Source: Aliiroseovarius sp. F20344 (GTDB lineage: Bacteria; Pseudomonadota; Alphaproteobacteria; Rhodobacterales; Rhodobacteraceae). From it: a DNA stretch of 64,000 bases. Both the position numbers and the translations under genes were made by a program. The stretch's first letter is position 1, and every line of letters starts with the position of its first letter. Below, piece after piece: positions 55,734-64,000 of the stretch. Where the stretch lies: the NCBI RefSeq assembly GCF_023016155.1, contig NZ_JALKBG010000008.1, forward strand, positions 250,501 through 314,500, written 5' to 3'. A model generated the notes under the pieces. It was not told the DNA's origin. It made no database searches and saw only the letters and a list, made by a program, of their open reading frames with translations.

Positions 55734-56422
55734 CCTTCGTCGTTCGAAGAAAACCCGCGAAAGCTGGTGAACACCTCCAACGCATCGCGTTCTGTGCGGA
55801 ACTGGTTCACGGGCGCGGCTTCGTCTTTCTTGCCAATGGCGATCCCGCACACGACCAGCTCGGATTCTGGCATGTCCAATTGGCGGTGGACGATATGTGC
55901 ATAGTTCGCCAGCGCGCCGATCCCGGTTGCACCATAGCCAAGATCTTCGGCCGCCAACAGCAGTGTCATTAGCGACATGCCTAAATCCATAAAGCAGCCG
56001 CTGCCCATGCGGCGATCAATGGTCACCACAATTCCAACGGGCGCGTCAAAGAAGGCATAGTTTCGTGCGAATTGCGTGCGCCGCCCCGCCACATCGCGTT
56101 TTTCGATCCCCAGTGCTTGATACAGCGCGAAACCAGCAGATCGCTGTCGTGCCTTAAGGTCCGCGGGCATCGGTGTTGGGAAATACGAGTACTCGGCAAC
56201 CGGTGCTTCGTTATTCGTCAATGCGGTTTGAAGAGCCGCCGTAAGCCCGGTCAGCTCTTGCCCGGTCAGAACGTGAAATTTTCCGGGTTGCAGGTTCGCA
56301 CCACTTGGAGCTTTTCGTGCAGCCCGGCAGATTCTTTCCAGGTCGGATCTGGGCACTGGATCAGATGTAAATGCGCGCACGGATTGGCGCTGATCGAGCA
56401 AGGTTTGGAACGGGCTTGTCAT
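55730..56422 (-). CDS. Nitroreductase-family flavoprotein
   Basis: 230-residue FMN-dependent oxidoreductase, normally a dimer using NAD(P)H. FMN-contact segments are visible: RQSVRAFTSDPVPRSDLERICRAARKAPSGANLQPGKFHV at the N-terminus, FMDLGMSLMTLLLAAEDLGYGATGIGALANY in the middle, and VVCGIAIGKKDEAAPVNQFRTERDALEVF near the end. The substrate is unknown. It converges on the thiolase gene, with stop codons interleaved. Confidence 0.9.
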   Translation of the reverse strand: MTSPFQTLLDQRQSVRAFTSDPVPRSDLERICRAARKAPSGANLQPGKFHVLTGQELTGLTAALQTALTNNEAPVAEYSYFPTPMPADLKARQRSAGFALYQALGIEKRDVAGRRTQFARNYAFFDAPVGIVVTIDRRMGSGCFMDLGMSLMTLLLAAEDLGYGATGIGALANYAHIVHRQLDMPESELVVCGIAIGKKDEAAPVNQFRTERDALEVFTSFRGFSSNDEG

Positions 56423-56827
56423 GCTCTTGGGTGTGCCTTGCTGGACGCCAAACTGTCAAGAACAGGCATGACAATGGTGAATCGCTTCGTTGATGGTTTT
56501 GCTGACACGGATTTTGGAGAGATAACCCGAATTGTTGACGTAGAGTGAACTTACAGAAGGGGAAGCGTGAGCATGTTGTGCCAAATGTTTACATTTCACA
56601 AAGCAATGAATTATCATTATTTTAGATATATAACAATAGTTTGAATTGATTTTGGCATCCAAATTTACAAGTAAAACGGGCGCTGTTAAACAAATTTACA
56701 CAAAATCTGTTGTTTAGATGTGTCTTATCCTCCAGTTTTCAAGGCAAGTGGGGGGCGAAACTTTGATGGTGCGTTCCCAACCCACGCGATCCGGTCGCGT
56801 TTGGAGGAAAAGCTGGGAGGAACCTGA
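56423..56827. other. AT-rich intergenic region upstream of acs
   Basis: 405 bases without a supportable gene, markedly AT-rich between about 56580 and 56720. It must hold promoters for the nitroreductase gene (left) and acs (right). The one structure noticed is AAATGT-TT-ACATTT at 56583-56596, a 14-bp inverted repeat that could be an operator. Candidate -35/-10 pairs before acs are too loose to name. A GGGAGG-type site just before 56828 serves acs. Confidence 0.45.
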
Positions 56828-58798
56828 ATGTCGTCGCAAGCCACGGCTGATAAGACCTATGCTCCGTCTGCGGAGTTTGTCTCGAATGCACATATTGATG
56901 CCGCTAAATATCAAGAGATGTATGCCGCATCGGTAAATGATCCCGAAGCTTTCTGGTCAGAGCAGATGACGCGTCTGACCTGGACCAAGACACCGACCAA
57001 GATCAAGAACACCACCTTTGCGCATCCCGATGTGTCGATCAAATGGTTCGAAGATGGCGAGCTGAATGTCTCGGCCAACTGTATTGACCGTCACCTCGAG
57101 ACCCGTGGCGACCAGGTTGCGATCATCTGGGAATCGGATGATCCGAACCTCGACAAGAAAATCACGTATAATGAGCTGCACGAGAACGTCTCGAAGTTGG
57201 CCAATGTGATGAAAGGCATGGGCGTCGGCAAAGGCGACCGCGTGGTTCTTTACCTCCCGATGATCCCTGAAGCTTCATACGCGATGCTGGCCTGTGCCCG
57301 CATCGGTGCCATCCACTCGATCGTCTTCGCGGGTTTCTCACCCGAGGCGCTGGCGGCCCGTGTTGAAGGTTGTGGCGCTTCGCTGGTGATCACCGCCGAC
57401 GAAGCCCCCCGTGGTGGGCGTAACACGCCTCTGAAAACCAACGTGGATGCCGCTCTGGCCCATGGTGATCTGGGGTCGACCCCTGTTCTGGTGGTCGAGC
57501 GTACTGGCGGCGACGTGCCGATGGTGGATGGTCGCGACCATTCCTATGCAGCGCTGATGGCGGGCGCTTCGGCAGACTGCCCACCCGAGGTCATGAACGC
57601 CGAAGATCCACTTTTCATTCTGTACACATCGGGTTCGACTGGCCAGCCGAAGGGCGTTCAGCACTGTACTGGCGGCTATCTGCTCTGGGCTGCAATGACC
57701 CACGAGTACGTATTCGACTATCATGAAGGCGACATCTATTGGTGTACTGCTGACGTGGGCTGGGTCACCGGCCACAGCTACATCGTCTATGGCCCGCTGG
57801 CCAATGGCGCGACCACGCTGATGTTCGAAGGTGTTCCGACCTATCCGGATGCAGGCCGTTTCTGGGCTGTGTGCGAGAAGCACAAGGTAAACCAGTTCTA
57901 CACCGCGCCGACCGCAATTCGCGCCCTGATGGCACGCGGCGAAGAGTTCGTGACCAAATATGATCTGAGCGACCTGAAGGTGCTGGGCACAGTAGGTGAA
58001 CCGATCAACCCCGAGGCCTGGAACTGGTACAATGACGTTGTCGGTAAAGGAAACTGCCCGATCGTTGACACTTGGTGGCAGACGGAAACCGGTGGTCACC
58101 TGCTGACCCCGCTGCCCGGCGCCACGGCGACCAAGCCCGGTTCGGCCACCACGCCATTCTTCGGTGTGCAGCCTGTGATCCTTGAGCCGACCACCGGCGA
58201 AGAGATCCACGAGACTGAAGCCGAGGGCGTGCTGTGTATGAAAGACAGCTGGCCCGGCCAAATGCGCACGGTCTATGGCGATCACGAGCGTTTCGTGGCG
58301 ACCTATTTTGCCGACTACAAAGGCTACTACTTCACCGGTGACGGCTGCCGCCGTGACACGGATGGCTATTACTGGATCACCGGCCGTGTGGACGACGTGA
58401 TCAACGTATCAGGCCACCGTATGGGCACCGCCGAAGTGGAAAGCGCTCTGGTCGCTCACGCCAAGGTGTCCGAGGCCGCCGTGGTTGGCTTCCCGCACGA
58501 CATCAAAGGGCAGGGTATCTATTGCTATGTCACCTTGATGGACGGCGAAGAGTATACCGACGACCTGAAAGTCGAACTGCGCAACTGGGTCCGTCAGGAA
58601 ATCGGCCCGATCGCCAGCCCCGACCACATCCAGTGGGCCCCGGGTCTGCCTAAGACCCGTTCGGGCAAGATCATGCGCCGTATTCTGCGCAAGATCGCCG
58701 AGGACGATTTTGGTTCGCTGGGGGACACCTCGACACTGGCCGATCCGTCGGTGGTGGAAGAGCTGATCGACAACCGCATGCATAAGGCGGGCGCATAA
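56828..58798 (+). CDS. acs: Acetyl-CoA synthetase (AMP-forming)
   Basis: 656-residue Acs: acetate + ATP + CoA to acetyl-CoA + AMP + PPi. Phosphate loop [88 protein letters not shown], and the catalytic lysine K614 in [18 protein letters not shown], the site acetylated in characterised homologues. Length is normal. GGGAGG lies seven bases before the ATG. Its stop TAA shares a base with the adenylate kinase ATG (TAATG), so the two are translationally coupled. Confidence 0.97.
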   Translation: MSSQATADKTYAPSAEFVSNAHIDAAKYQEMYAASVNDPEAFWSEQMTRLTWTKTPTKIKNTTFAHPDVSIKWFEDGELNVSANCIDRHLETRGDQVAIIWESDDPNLDKKITYNELHENVSKLANVMKGMGVGKGDRVVLYLPMIPEASYAMLACARIGAIHSIVFAGFSPEALAARVEGCGASLVITADEAPRGGRNTPLKTNVDAALAHGDLGSTPVLVVERTGGDVPMVDGRDHSYAALMAGASADCPPEVMNAEDPLFILYTSGSTGQPKGVQHCTGGYLLWAAMTHEYVFDYHEGDIYWCTADVGWVTGHSYIVYGPLANGATTLMFEGVPTYPDAGRFWAVCEKHKVNQFYTAPTAIRALMARGEEFVTKYDLSDLKVLGTVGEPINPEAWNWYNDVVGKGNCPIVDTWWQTETGGHLLTPLPGATATKPGSATTPFFGVQPVILEPTTGEEIHETEAEGVLCMKDSWPGQMRTVYGDHERFVATYFADYKGYYFTGDGCRRDTDGYYWITGRVDDVINVSGHRMGTAEVESALVAHAKVSEAAVVGFPHDIKGQGIYCYVTLMDGEEYTDDLKVELRNWVRQEIGPIASPDHIQWAPGLPKTRSGKIMRRILRKIAEDDFGSLGDTSTLADPSVVEELIDNRMHKAGA

Positions 58799-59481
58799 TG
58801 GACGCAGCGACGACAACCGCCGCACCTGTTTTGATCCTTCTCGGGCCTCCGGGCGCCGGGAAGGGCACTCAGGCCCGGATGCTGGAAGACAAGTTCGGAC
58901 TTGTTCAGCTGTCTACCGGAGATCTTTTGCGCGCAGCCGTAGCAGCAGGGACCAAAGCGGGCCTTGCTGCAAAAGCCGTTATGGAGGCCGGTGAACTGGT
59001 CTCGGACGAAATCGTGATCAACATTCTGCGCGACCGTCTGCAAGACGCCGATTGTGCCAACGGCGTGATCCTTGATGGTTTCCCCCGCACCACCGTTCAG
59101 GCCGAGGCGCTGGACGCCCTGCTGGCGGAAAGCGGTCAGAAGATTAACGCAGCCATCAGCCTTGAGGTCGATGACGCTGCAATGGTGACCCGTATTTCGG
59201 GCCGTTACACCTGTGGCGGTTGCGGTGAAGGGTATCACGACGAGTTTAAGCAGCCCGCCAAAGATGGCGTCTGCGACAAATGCGGCGGCACGGGCATGAA
59301 ACGCCGGGCCGACGATAACGCCGAAACTGTGGGTAGCCGCCTTGTGGCTTACCATGCGCAGACGGCACCGCTTATTGCCTACTACGGGGGCAAGGGCAGC
59401 TTGCAAAAGGTCGATGCCATGAAGGCCATCGATACCATTGCGGGCAATCTCAATGGGATCGTTCAGGAAGCGATCGCATAA
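58798..59481 (+). CDS. adk: Adenylate kinase with zinc-type LID
   Basis: 227 residues. P-loop LLGPPGAGKGTQA near residue 14, STGDLLRAAVAAGT, the substrate arginine region DGFPRTTVQAEAL, and a long LID with four cysteines (CGGCGEGYHDEF...GVCDKCGG), the zinc-binding type. It starts on the last base of acs. Because Acs releases AMP, a coupled kinase turning AMP + ATP into 2 ADP would recycle it. In related bacteria the housekeeping adk is normally with ribosomal protein genes, so this may be a second copy; that cannot be checked here. Confidence 0.94.
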   Translation: MDAATTTAAPVLILLGPPGAGKGTQARMLEDKFGLVQLSTGDLLRAAVAAGTKAGLAAKAVMEAGELVSDEIVINILRDRLQDADCANGVILDGFPRTTVQAEALDALLAESGQKINAAISLEVDDAAMVTRISGRYTCGGCGEGYHDEFKQPAKDGVCDKCGGTGMKRRADDNAETVGSRLVAYHAQTAPLIAYYGGKGSLQKVDAMKAIDTIAGNLNGIVQEAIA

Positions 59482-59545
59482 GAAAGGGACGGGCGGGGGC
59501 GCAGATGTGACCCCGTTGGAGGAACTTCACAGGGAGGAGGCTTTC

Positions 59546-59806
59546 ATGGCCGACAACTCATCAAACGACGCATATTGGTCCGCCAATTTGCGCATCATCA
59601 TGATCAGCCTGGTAATCTGGGCGATCGTTTCATTTGGATTCGGCATCTTGCTGCGTCCGATGCTGTCCGGCATCGCTGTTGGCGGGACCGATCTTGGTTT
59701 CTGGTTTGCACAGCAAGGATCAATCATCGTTTTCTTGATTTTGATCTTTAACTACGCATTCCGCATGAACAAGCTCGACCGTGAACACGGCGTAGACGAA
59801 GAATAA
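59546..59806 (+). CDS. Small subunit of sodium/solute symporter (DUF4212)
   Basis: 86 residues with two membrane segments (LRIIMISLVIWAIVSFGFGILL and GFWFAQQGSIIVFLILIFNYAFRM), typical of the DUF4212 partner of VC_2705-type sodium/solute symporters. The start at ATG 59546 follows GGGAGGAGG; a frame open further upstream lies inside the adenylate kinase end and is unsupported. Fifteen bases separate it from the large symporter gene. Confidence 0.92.
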   Translation: MADNSSNDAYWSANLRIIMISLVIWAIVSFGFGILLRPMLSGIAVGGTDLGFWFAQQGSIIVFLILIFNYAFRMNKLDREHGVDEE

Positions 59807-59821
59807 AGGGGCCAGAAACAG

Positions 59822-61609
59822 ATGGATCAGTTTACGATCAACCTGCTGTTTGTGGGCGCGAGCTTCGCGCTGTACATCGGCATCGCAATCTGGGCCCGTG
59901 CGGGCTCAACCTCAGAATTCTACGCCGCTGGGCGTGGTGTTCACCCGGTCACCAACGGTATGGCGACAGCTGCTGACTGGATGTCAGCTGCATCGTTCAT
60001 TTCGATGGCTGGCCTTATCGCCTTTACCGGTTACGACAACTCGTCGTTCCTGATGGGCTGGACCGGTGGCTACGTGCTGCTGGCGCTGCTTCTTGCGCCT
60101 TACCTGCGTAAGTTCGGCAAATTCACCGTGTCGGAATTCATCGGTGACCGCTTCTACTCGCAGACTGCACGTATCGTTGCAGTTATCTGCTTGATCGTGG
60201 CCTCGACCACCTACGTTATTGGTCAGATGACCGGTGTTGGTGTTGCGTTTGGCCGCTTCTTGGAAGTGGACAACACAACTGGTCTGCTGATCGGTGCAGC
60301 TGTTGTGTTCGCCTACGCCGTTTTCGGCGGCATGAAGGGTGTGACCTATACGCAGGTGGCTCAGTACATCGTGCTGATCATGGCCTACACCATCCCGGCG
60401 ATCTTTATCTCGCTGCAGCTGACTGGCACTCCGATCCCGGCCCTGGGCCTGTTCGGTGAGCACGCAGCTTCGGGTGAGCCGCTTCTGGCGAAACTGGACG
60501 CCATCGTGACGGATCTTGGTTTTAATGAGTATACTGCTCACCACGCCGATACCTTCAACATGGTTCTGTTCACCCTGTCGCTGATGATCGGTACGGCTGG
60601 TCTGCCGCACGTCATCATGCGCTTCTTCACCGTTCCTAAAGTATCGGACGCCCGTTGGTCGGCTGGTTGGGCTCTGGTGTTCATCGCACTGCTGTATCTG
60701 ACGGCTCCCGCTGTTGGTGCAATGGCGCGCCTGAACATCTCGGAAATGATGTGGCCCAATGGCGGCATCTCTGGCGAAGCTGTGACCGTTGAGCAGATCG
60801 AAACCGAAGAGCGTTACGACTGGATGAAAACGTGGCAGAAAACTGGTCTTCTGAACTGGGAAGACAAGAACGGCGACGGCAAGATCCAGTACTACAACGA
60901 CAAGTCTGAAGCTATGCAAGCAATGGCCGCTGAAAAAGGCTGGACCGGTAACGAACTGACCAAGTTCAACCGTGACATCCTGGTTCTGGCCAACCCCGAG
61001 ATCGCCAACCTTCCGGGTTGGGTTATCGGTCTGGTTGCTGCTGGTGGTCTGGCTGCTGCTCTTTCGACAGCTGCTGGTCTGCTTCTGGCGATCTCGTCGG
61101 CTGTATCGCATGACCTTATCAAAGGTGCGATCAACCCGCAGATCTCGGAAAAAGGCGAACTTCTGTCGGCACGTATTGCCATGGCAGTTGCGATCGTTGT
61201 TGCAACCTATCTGGGTCTGAACCCACCGGGCTTCGCAGCGCAAACCGTGGCACTTGCCTTCGGTCTGGCCGCCGCGTCGATCTTCCCGGCACTGATGATG
61301 GGTATCTTCTCGACCAAGATCAACAACACTGGCGCAGTTGCAGGTATGATTGCAGGTATCTCGGTTACCTTGCTGTACATCTTCCTGCACAAAGGCTGGT
61401 TCTTTGTTCCGGGCACCAACAGCTTCACCGATGCTGATCCGCTTCTGGGCACCGTTAAGTCGACTTCGTTCGGCGCAATTGGTGCGGCGATCAACTTCGC
61501 GGTTGCTTACACCGTGTCGGGTATGACCAAGCCTCTGCCTGCAGAGATCAAAGAGCTGGTTGAATCGGTTCGCGTTCCGCGCGGCGCCGGTGCAGCTCAG
61601 AACAAGTAA
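59822..61609 (+). CDS. Sodium/solute symporter, cation:acetate type (SSS family)
   Basis: 595-residue symporter with about 13 membrane segments, of the ActP/VC_2705 group. Family features: FYAAGRGVHPVTNGMATAADWMSAASFISMAGLI (substrate and sodium region), FTVSEFIGDRFYSQTARIVAVICLIVASTTYVIGQMTGVGVAFGRF, GLPHVIMRFFTVPKVSDARWSAGWALVFIALLY. Between helices, residues about 345-360 read DKNGDGKIQYYND, a close match to an EF-hand calcium loop. Together with acs and adk it makes an acetate uptake and activation unit. Substrate assignment rests on context and family. Confidence 0.92.
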   Translation: MDQFTINLLFVGASFALYIGIAIWARAGSTSEFYAAGRGVHPVTNGMATAADWMSAASFISMAGLIAFTGYDNSSFLMGWTGGYVLLALLLAPYLRKFGKFTVSEFIGDRFYSQTARIVAVICLIVASTTYVIGQMTGVGVAFGRFLEVDNTTGLLIGAAVVFAYAVFGGMKGVTYTQVAQYIVLIMAYTIPAIFISLQLTGTPIPALGLFGEHAASGEPLLAKLDAIVTDLGFNEYTAHHADTFNMVLFTLSLMIGTAGLPHVIMRFFTVPKVSDARWSAGWALVFIALLYLTAPAVGAMARLNISEMMWPNGGISGEAVTVEQIETEERYDWMKTWQKTGLLNWEDKNGDGKIQYYNDKSEAMQAMAAEKGWTGNELTKFNRDILVLANPEIANLPGWVIGLVAAGGLAAALSTAAGLLLAISSAVSHDLIKGAINPQISEKGELLSARIAMAVAIVVATYLGLNPPGFAAQTVALAFGLAAASIFPALMMGIFSTKINNTGAVAGMIAGISVTLLYIFLHKGWFFVPGTNSFTDADPLLGTVKSTSFGAIGAAINFAVAYTVSGMTKPLPAEIKELVESVRVPRGAGAAQNK

Positions 61610-61616
61610 TCGGCTT

Positions 61617-61652
61617 GGGTGGGTGGCCCAATGCGGCGACCCGCCCTCTTTT
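61617..61652 (+). terminator. Terminator after the symporter gene
   Basis: Stem GGGTGGGT (61617-61624) / ACCCGCCC (61639-61646) with one T-G pair, 14-nt loop, followed by TCTTTT. It begins eight bases after the symporter stop and is shaped like a rho-independent terminator. Confidence 0.65.
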
Positions 61653-61658
61653 AAATTT

Positions 61659-61687
61659 GTCCCGTCCGGTGTCATATCGGGCGGGAC
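61659..61687 (+). promoter_or_regulatory. Second hairpin just upstream of the DUF294 gene
   Basis: Stem GTCCCGTCCG (61659-61668) / CGGGCGGGAC (61678-61687) with one T-G pair and a nine-base loop. It follows directly on the terminator and ends 24 bases before the ATG at 61712, so it is either a back-up terminator or structure in the leader of the next gene. Confidence 0.4.
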
Positions 61688-61711
61688 TAACTTTTAATGA
61701 AGGCAGCAAAT

Positions 61712-63547
61712 ATGCCCCTCAGCCAAGATCAGATCTTTCGTTTTCTGAAATCCGTCCACCCCTATGATGCACTGACGGCCGATGTGGTCGAAAAGATCGT
61801 GCCGGTTCTGGACGCCCAGGTCGTTGCGGCTTCGGATGAAATTTATCGCTTCGGTGATGAGCTTCCCGGAGTGTTCATCATTTACGAGGGCGATGTCGAG
61901 GTTACGGACGAAAACGGATCAGTGGTGTCGCATCTCGGGCTGCGGAACTCGTTCGGCGAACGTGGGCTGCTGCGTGACGGAAAGGCTGTGACATCCGCCC
62001 GCGCGGTCACGGATACGACTTTGCTGATTTTGCCAACCGTCGAGTTTCACGCGCTGATTGCAGCGGAGGACAAGGTAAGGCGCTTCTTCGATCGGTCGCG
62101 TTCCGATCGCCCTTCCAAACAGGATCGTCAGGATCTTGCGACAACGCAAGTTGATACCTTGATGGCGGCCAACCCGGTCACCTGCGCGCCTTCTGCAACC
62201 GTGCAAGAGGCCGCAATTCTGATGCGGGATCGTCGTGTTTCTTCGCTGTGCGTGACCGAAGGCGAAGCGTTGACCGGCATTCTGACCACGCGCGATATTT
62301 CCGGCAAAGTTCTGGCAGACGCGAAACCCGTGGATACGCCCGTATCCGACATTATGACCCATAACCCAATTACCCTTGCACCATCGGCAATTGGATCAGA
62401 TGTGCTGCACGCGATGATGGAGCGGCGTGTTGGTCACGTTCCCATCGTCGAGGGGGGCAAGCTGGTCGGCATTGTAAGCCAAACCGACTTGACCCGCTTT
62501 CAGGCCGTCAGCTCGGCCGAACTGGTGCGCGAGATTGCGCAAGCTGATACGCCCGAACAAATGCGCGAAGTTACGACTCGCGTACCTCAATTGTTGGTTC
62601 AATTGGTGGCTGGTGGTAGCCCGCACCAAGTGGTCACACGGCTGATCACTGACATTGCGGATACCGCGACGCGGCGACTTTTAGCATTGGCGGAAGACAA
62701 ATTTGGCCCGCCGCCTGTGCCCTATCTTTGGGCCGCATGCGGGTCGCAAGGGCGGCAAGAGCAAACGGGCGTGTCCGATCAAGATAACTGCATGATTTTA
62801 CATGATGATGTCAGTGATGCAGACCGCGAAGGCTATTTCGCAGATTTGGCAAATTTCGTGTGTGACGGGCTGGATGTCTGCGGGTATTTCTATTGCCCGG
62901 GCGACATGATGGCGACCAACCCCCGCTGGTGTCAGCCGCTGTCTGTTTGGCGTGGGTACTTCGATGGCTGGATTGCGAAACCAAGCCCGGAAGCACAGAT
63001 GCTGGCCTCGGTCATGTTTGATCTGCGTGCGATCTCGGGTGACGAAAGCCTTTTTGAAGGAATGCAGAAAGACACATTGACGATGGCCGCGAAGAATTCG
63101 ATCTTTGTAGCGCATATGGTGTCCAATTCACTGAAGCATACGCCCCCTCTGGGATTGTTGCGTGGCTTTGCAACGATCCGGTCGGGAGAGCATAAAAACC
63201 AACTGGATATGAAACATAACGGTGTTGTGCCGATCGTGGATCTGGGCCGCGTTTACGCCCTTCAGGGCAAACTGACCGAAGCAAACACGCGTGCCCGTCT
63301 TGAGGCTGCGATCCATGCAGGTGGTCTTAGTAAATCTGGCGGGCAAGACCTGCTGGATGCGTATGATCTGATCGCTGACACACGGCTTGAACATCAGGTC
63401 GCAGAAGTCAAAGCCGGTGGTAAGCCGGATAACTATCTTTCCCCGTCTGATTTGTCCGAATTTGAGCGTAGTCATTTGCGCGACGCATTTGTTGTGGTGA
63501 AATCCATGCAAAGCGCAATCGGGCACGGGCGCGGGATGCTGGGCTAA
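61712..63547 (+). CDS. cNMP-binding / CBS-pair / DUF294 nucleotidyltransferase-like protein
   Basis: 611 residues in four parts: a cyclic-nucleotide-binding-like domain about 10-125 (GDELPGVFIIYEGDVEVTDENGS, FGERGLLRDGKAVTSARAV), a CBS pair about 145-275 (LMAANPVTCAPSATVQEAAILMRDRRVSSLCV, IMTHNPITLAPSAIGSDVLHAMMERRVGHVPIVEGGKLVGIVSQTDL), a DUF294 nucleotidyltransferase-like domain about 300-440 (WAACGSQGRQEQTGVSDQDNCMIL) and DUF294_C about 465-600. Such proteins often accompany acetate-type symporters and may adjust them to the energy state; the role is inferred. ATG 61712 has AAGG eight bases upstream; ATG 61697 is possible and adds five residues. Confidence 0.88.
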   Translation: MPLSQDQIFRFLKSVHPYDALTADVVEKIVPVLDAQVVAASDEIYRFGDELPGVFIIYEGDVEVTDENGSVVSHLGLRNSFGERGLLRDGKAVTSARAVTDTTLLILPTVEFHALIAAEDKVRRFFDRSRSDRPSKQDRQDLATTQVDTLMAANPVTCAPSATVQEAAILMRDRRVSSLCVTEGEALTGILTTRDISGKVLADAKPVDTPVSDIMTHNPITLAPSAIGSDVLHAMMERRVGHVPIVEGGKLVGIVSQTDLTRFQAVSSAELVREIAQADTPEQMREVTTRVPQLLVQLVAGGSPHQVVTRLITDIADTATRRLLALAEDKFGPPPVPYLWAACGSQGRQEQTGVSDQDNCMILHDDVSDADREGYFADLANFVCDGLDVCGYFYCPGDMMATNPRWCQPLSVWRGYFDGWIAKPSPEAQMLASVMFDLRAISGDESLFEGMQKDTLTMAAKNSIFVAHMVSNSLKHTPPLGLLRGFATIRSGEHKNQLDMKHNGVVPIVDLGRVYALQGKLTEANTRARLEAAIHAGGLSKSGGQDLLDAYDLIADTRLEHQVAEVKAGGKPDNYLSPSDLSEFERSHLRDAFVVVKSMQSAIGHGRGMLG

Positions 63548-63569
63548 CACGGGGTAAGGAGGATACAGG

Positions 63570-64000
63570 ATGTTCTTTGAGATGGTCGCAACATTGGTAT
63601 CGGGCTTTGCGGGCGCCGGTGTCGTTCTGTTGTTCAACAAAATAAGCGGTGGGCGCCTTCCCAAATGGGCCATGCCTGTTGGGGCAGGGATCGCGATGAT
63701 ATCCACCACTATTGCCAATGAATATGCGTGGTATGACCGGACCCGTGCCACTTTGCCTGAAGGCATGAAGGTTGTTCACACGGTTGAAAAGAAAGCGATT
63801 TATCGGCCTTGGACCTATGTGAAGCCGTTTACCGAACGTTTCATTGCCTTGGATGAACCATCGCTACGCACCCATGCAGACCAACCCGCAATGCGTATGG
63901 TTGACACCTATTTCCTTGGCCGCTGGTCCGCACCAGAGAAGATGGTGATTTTGGCTGATTGCACATCCGGCAAACGCGCGCCCCTGATTGATGGCGTAAC
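63570..64000 (+). CDS. Hypothetical membrane protein (3' end cut off by window)
   Basis: An open frame from ATG 63570 to the window edge, 143 codons so far. AAGGAGG lies just upstream (63556-63562). It begins with two membrane segments (FFEMVATLVSGFAGAGVVLLFNK and MPVGAGIAMISTTIANEY) and continues into a soluble region (YAWYDRTRATLPEGMKVVHTVEKKAIYRPWTYVKP...RMVDTYFLGRWSAPEKMVILADCTSGKRAP). I do not recognise a family. Twenty-two bases after the DUF294 stop, it is probably in the same transcript. Confidence 0.75.
   Translation, partial: MFFEMVATLVSGFAGAGVVLLFNKISGGRLPKWAMPVGAGIAMISTTIANEYAWYDRTRATLPEGMKVVHTVEKKAIYRPWTYVKPFTERFIALDEPSLRTHADQPAMRMVDTYFLGRWSAPEKMVILADCTSGKRAPLIDGV

Noticed and set aside
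59984-61675. 563-codon antisense frame across the symporter
   Set aside because: Rich in R, H, Q and C with no family resemblance; the sense strand encodes a clear symporter.
1-64000. tRNA, rRNA, insertion sequences, phage genes, replication origin
   Set aside because: Looked for by eye (T-loop GGTTCRA, transposase motifs, terminal repeats) and not found.

Overview
The window reads as chromosomal DNA of a marine alphaproteobacterium, most likely of the Roseobacter group (Rhodobacterales). The evidence is the mix of families: TRAP transporters of both fused-permease and TAXI type, a TauC-like permease, BKACE and XRE-cupin proteins, an Acs/symporter/CBS-DUF294 acetate locus, and moderately GC-rich, codon-regular genes. 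No rRNA, tRNA, insertion sequence, phage or CRISPR array is visible. The assignment rests on reading the sequence; no database was searched.

Layout. 1-704: end of a taurine-type ABC permease. 1030-5268: a 1412-residue RTX calcium-binding secreted protein. 5725-20475: a nearly complete Wzx/Wzy-type exopolysaccharide locus (three glycosyltransferases, flippase, Wza-like lipoprotein, GalU, a WecG-like/priming-transferase fusion, chain-length protein without kinase domain, polymerase/ligase). A regulatory set sits among these genes: a hybrid histidine kinase with HPt, a small periplasmic sulfite-oxidase-fold protein without cysteine, and a NarL/LuxR-type response regulator. Three promoter regions of the locus share an inverted repeat CCTAYCC-N4-GGRTAGG (one copy degenerate), one of them inside a perfect 34-bp palindrome; this looks like the operator of a local regulon. 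20521-27252: a second polysaccharide module, with a Tat-exported DUF3131 protein divergent from a membrane protein that joins GH18-like, NodB deacetylase and processive GT2 domains, and a cysteine-rich secreted protein.

27491-30230: a PhnD-like periplasmic binding protein with an overlapping hybrid kinase, a likely ligand-sensing pair. 30498-37162: a sulfotransferase overlapping a ChrA-type transporter, then an RND efflux pair. 37189-44981: XRE-cupin regulator, lpd, lipA, gcvT, gcvH, gcvP, i.e. lipoylation and the glycine cleavage system, with three copies of the octamer ATAGGAAA between regulator and lpd. 45056-53281: a GlxA-type regulator, an aminotransferase/BKACE pair divergent from an RpiR regulator, and a TAXI-TRAP transporter with a TeaD-like stress protein. 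53434-56422: a short adenylate-forming enzyme, a thiolase lacking two active-site residues, and a nitroreductase. 56828-64000: acetate assimilation: acs overlapping an adenylate kinase, a two-gene sodium/solute symporter, a CBS/nucleotidyltransferase-like protein and a cut-off membrane protein.

How the parts fit. The first third builds and regulates surface polysaccharide and surface protein, a biofilm or attachment island. The rest is central one- and two-carbon metabolism (glycine cleavage, acetate) plus uptake and breakdown of amino and organic acids. The most novel-looking element is the palindrome-marked phosphorelay circuit of the exopolysaccharide locus; next are the synthase/deacetylase fusion module and the divergent thiolase/ligase pair.
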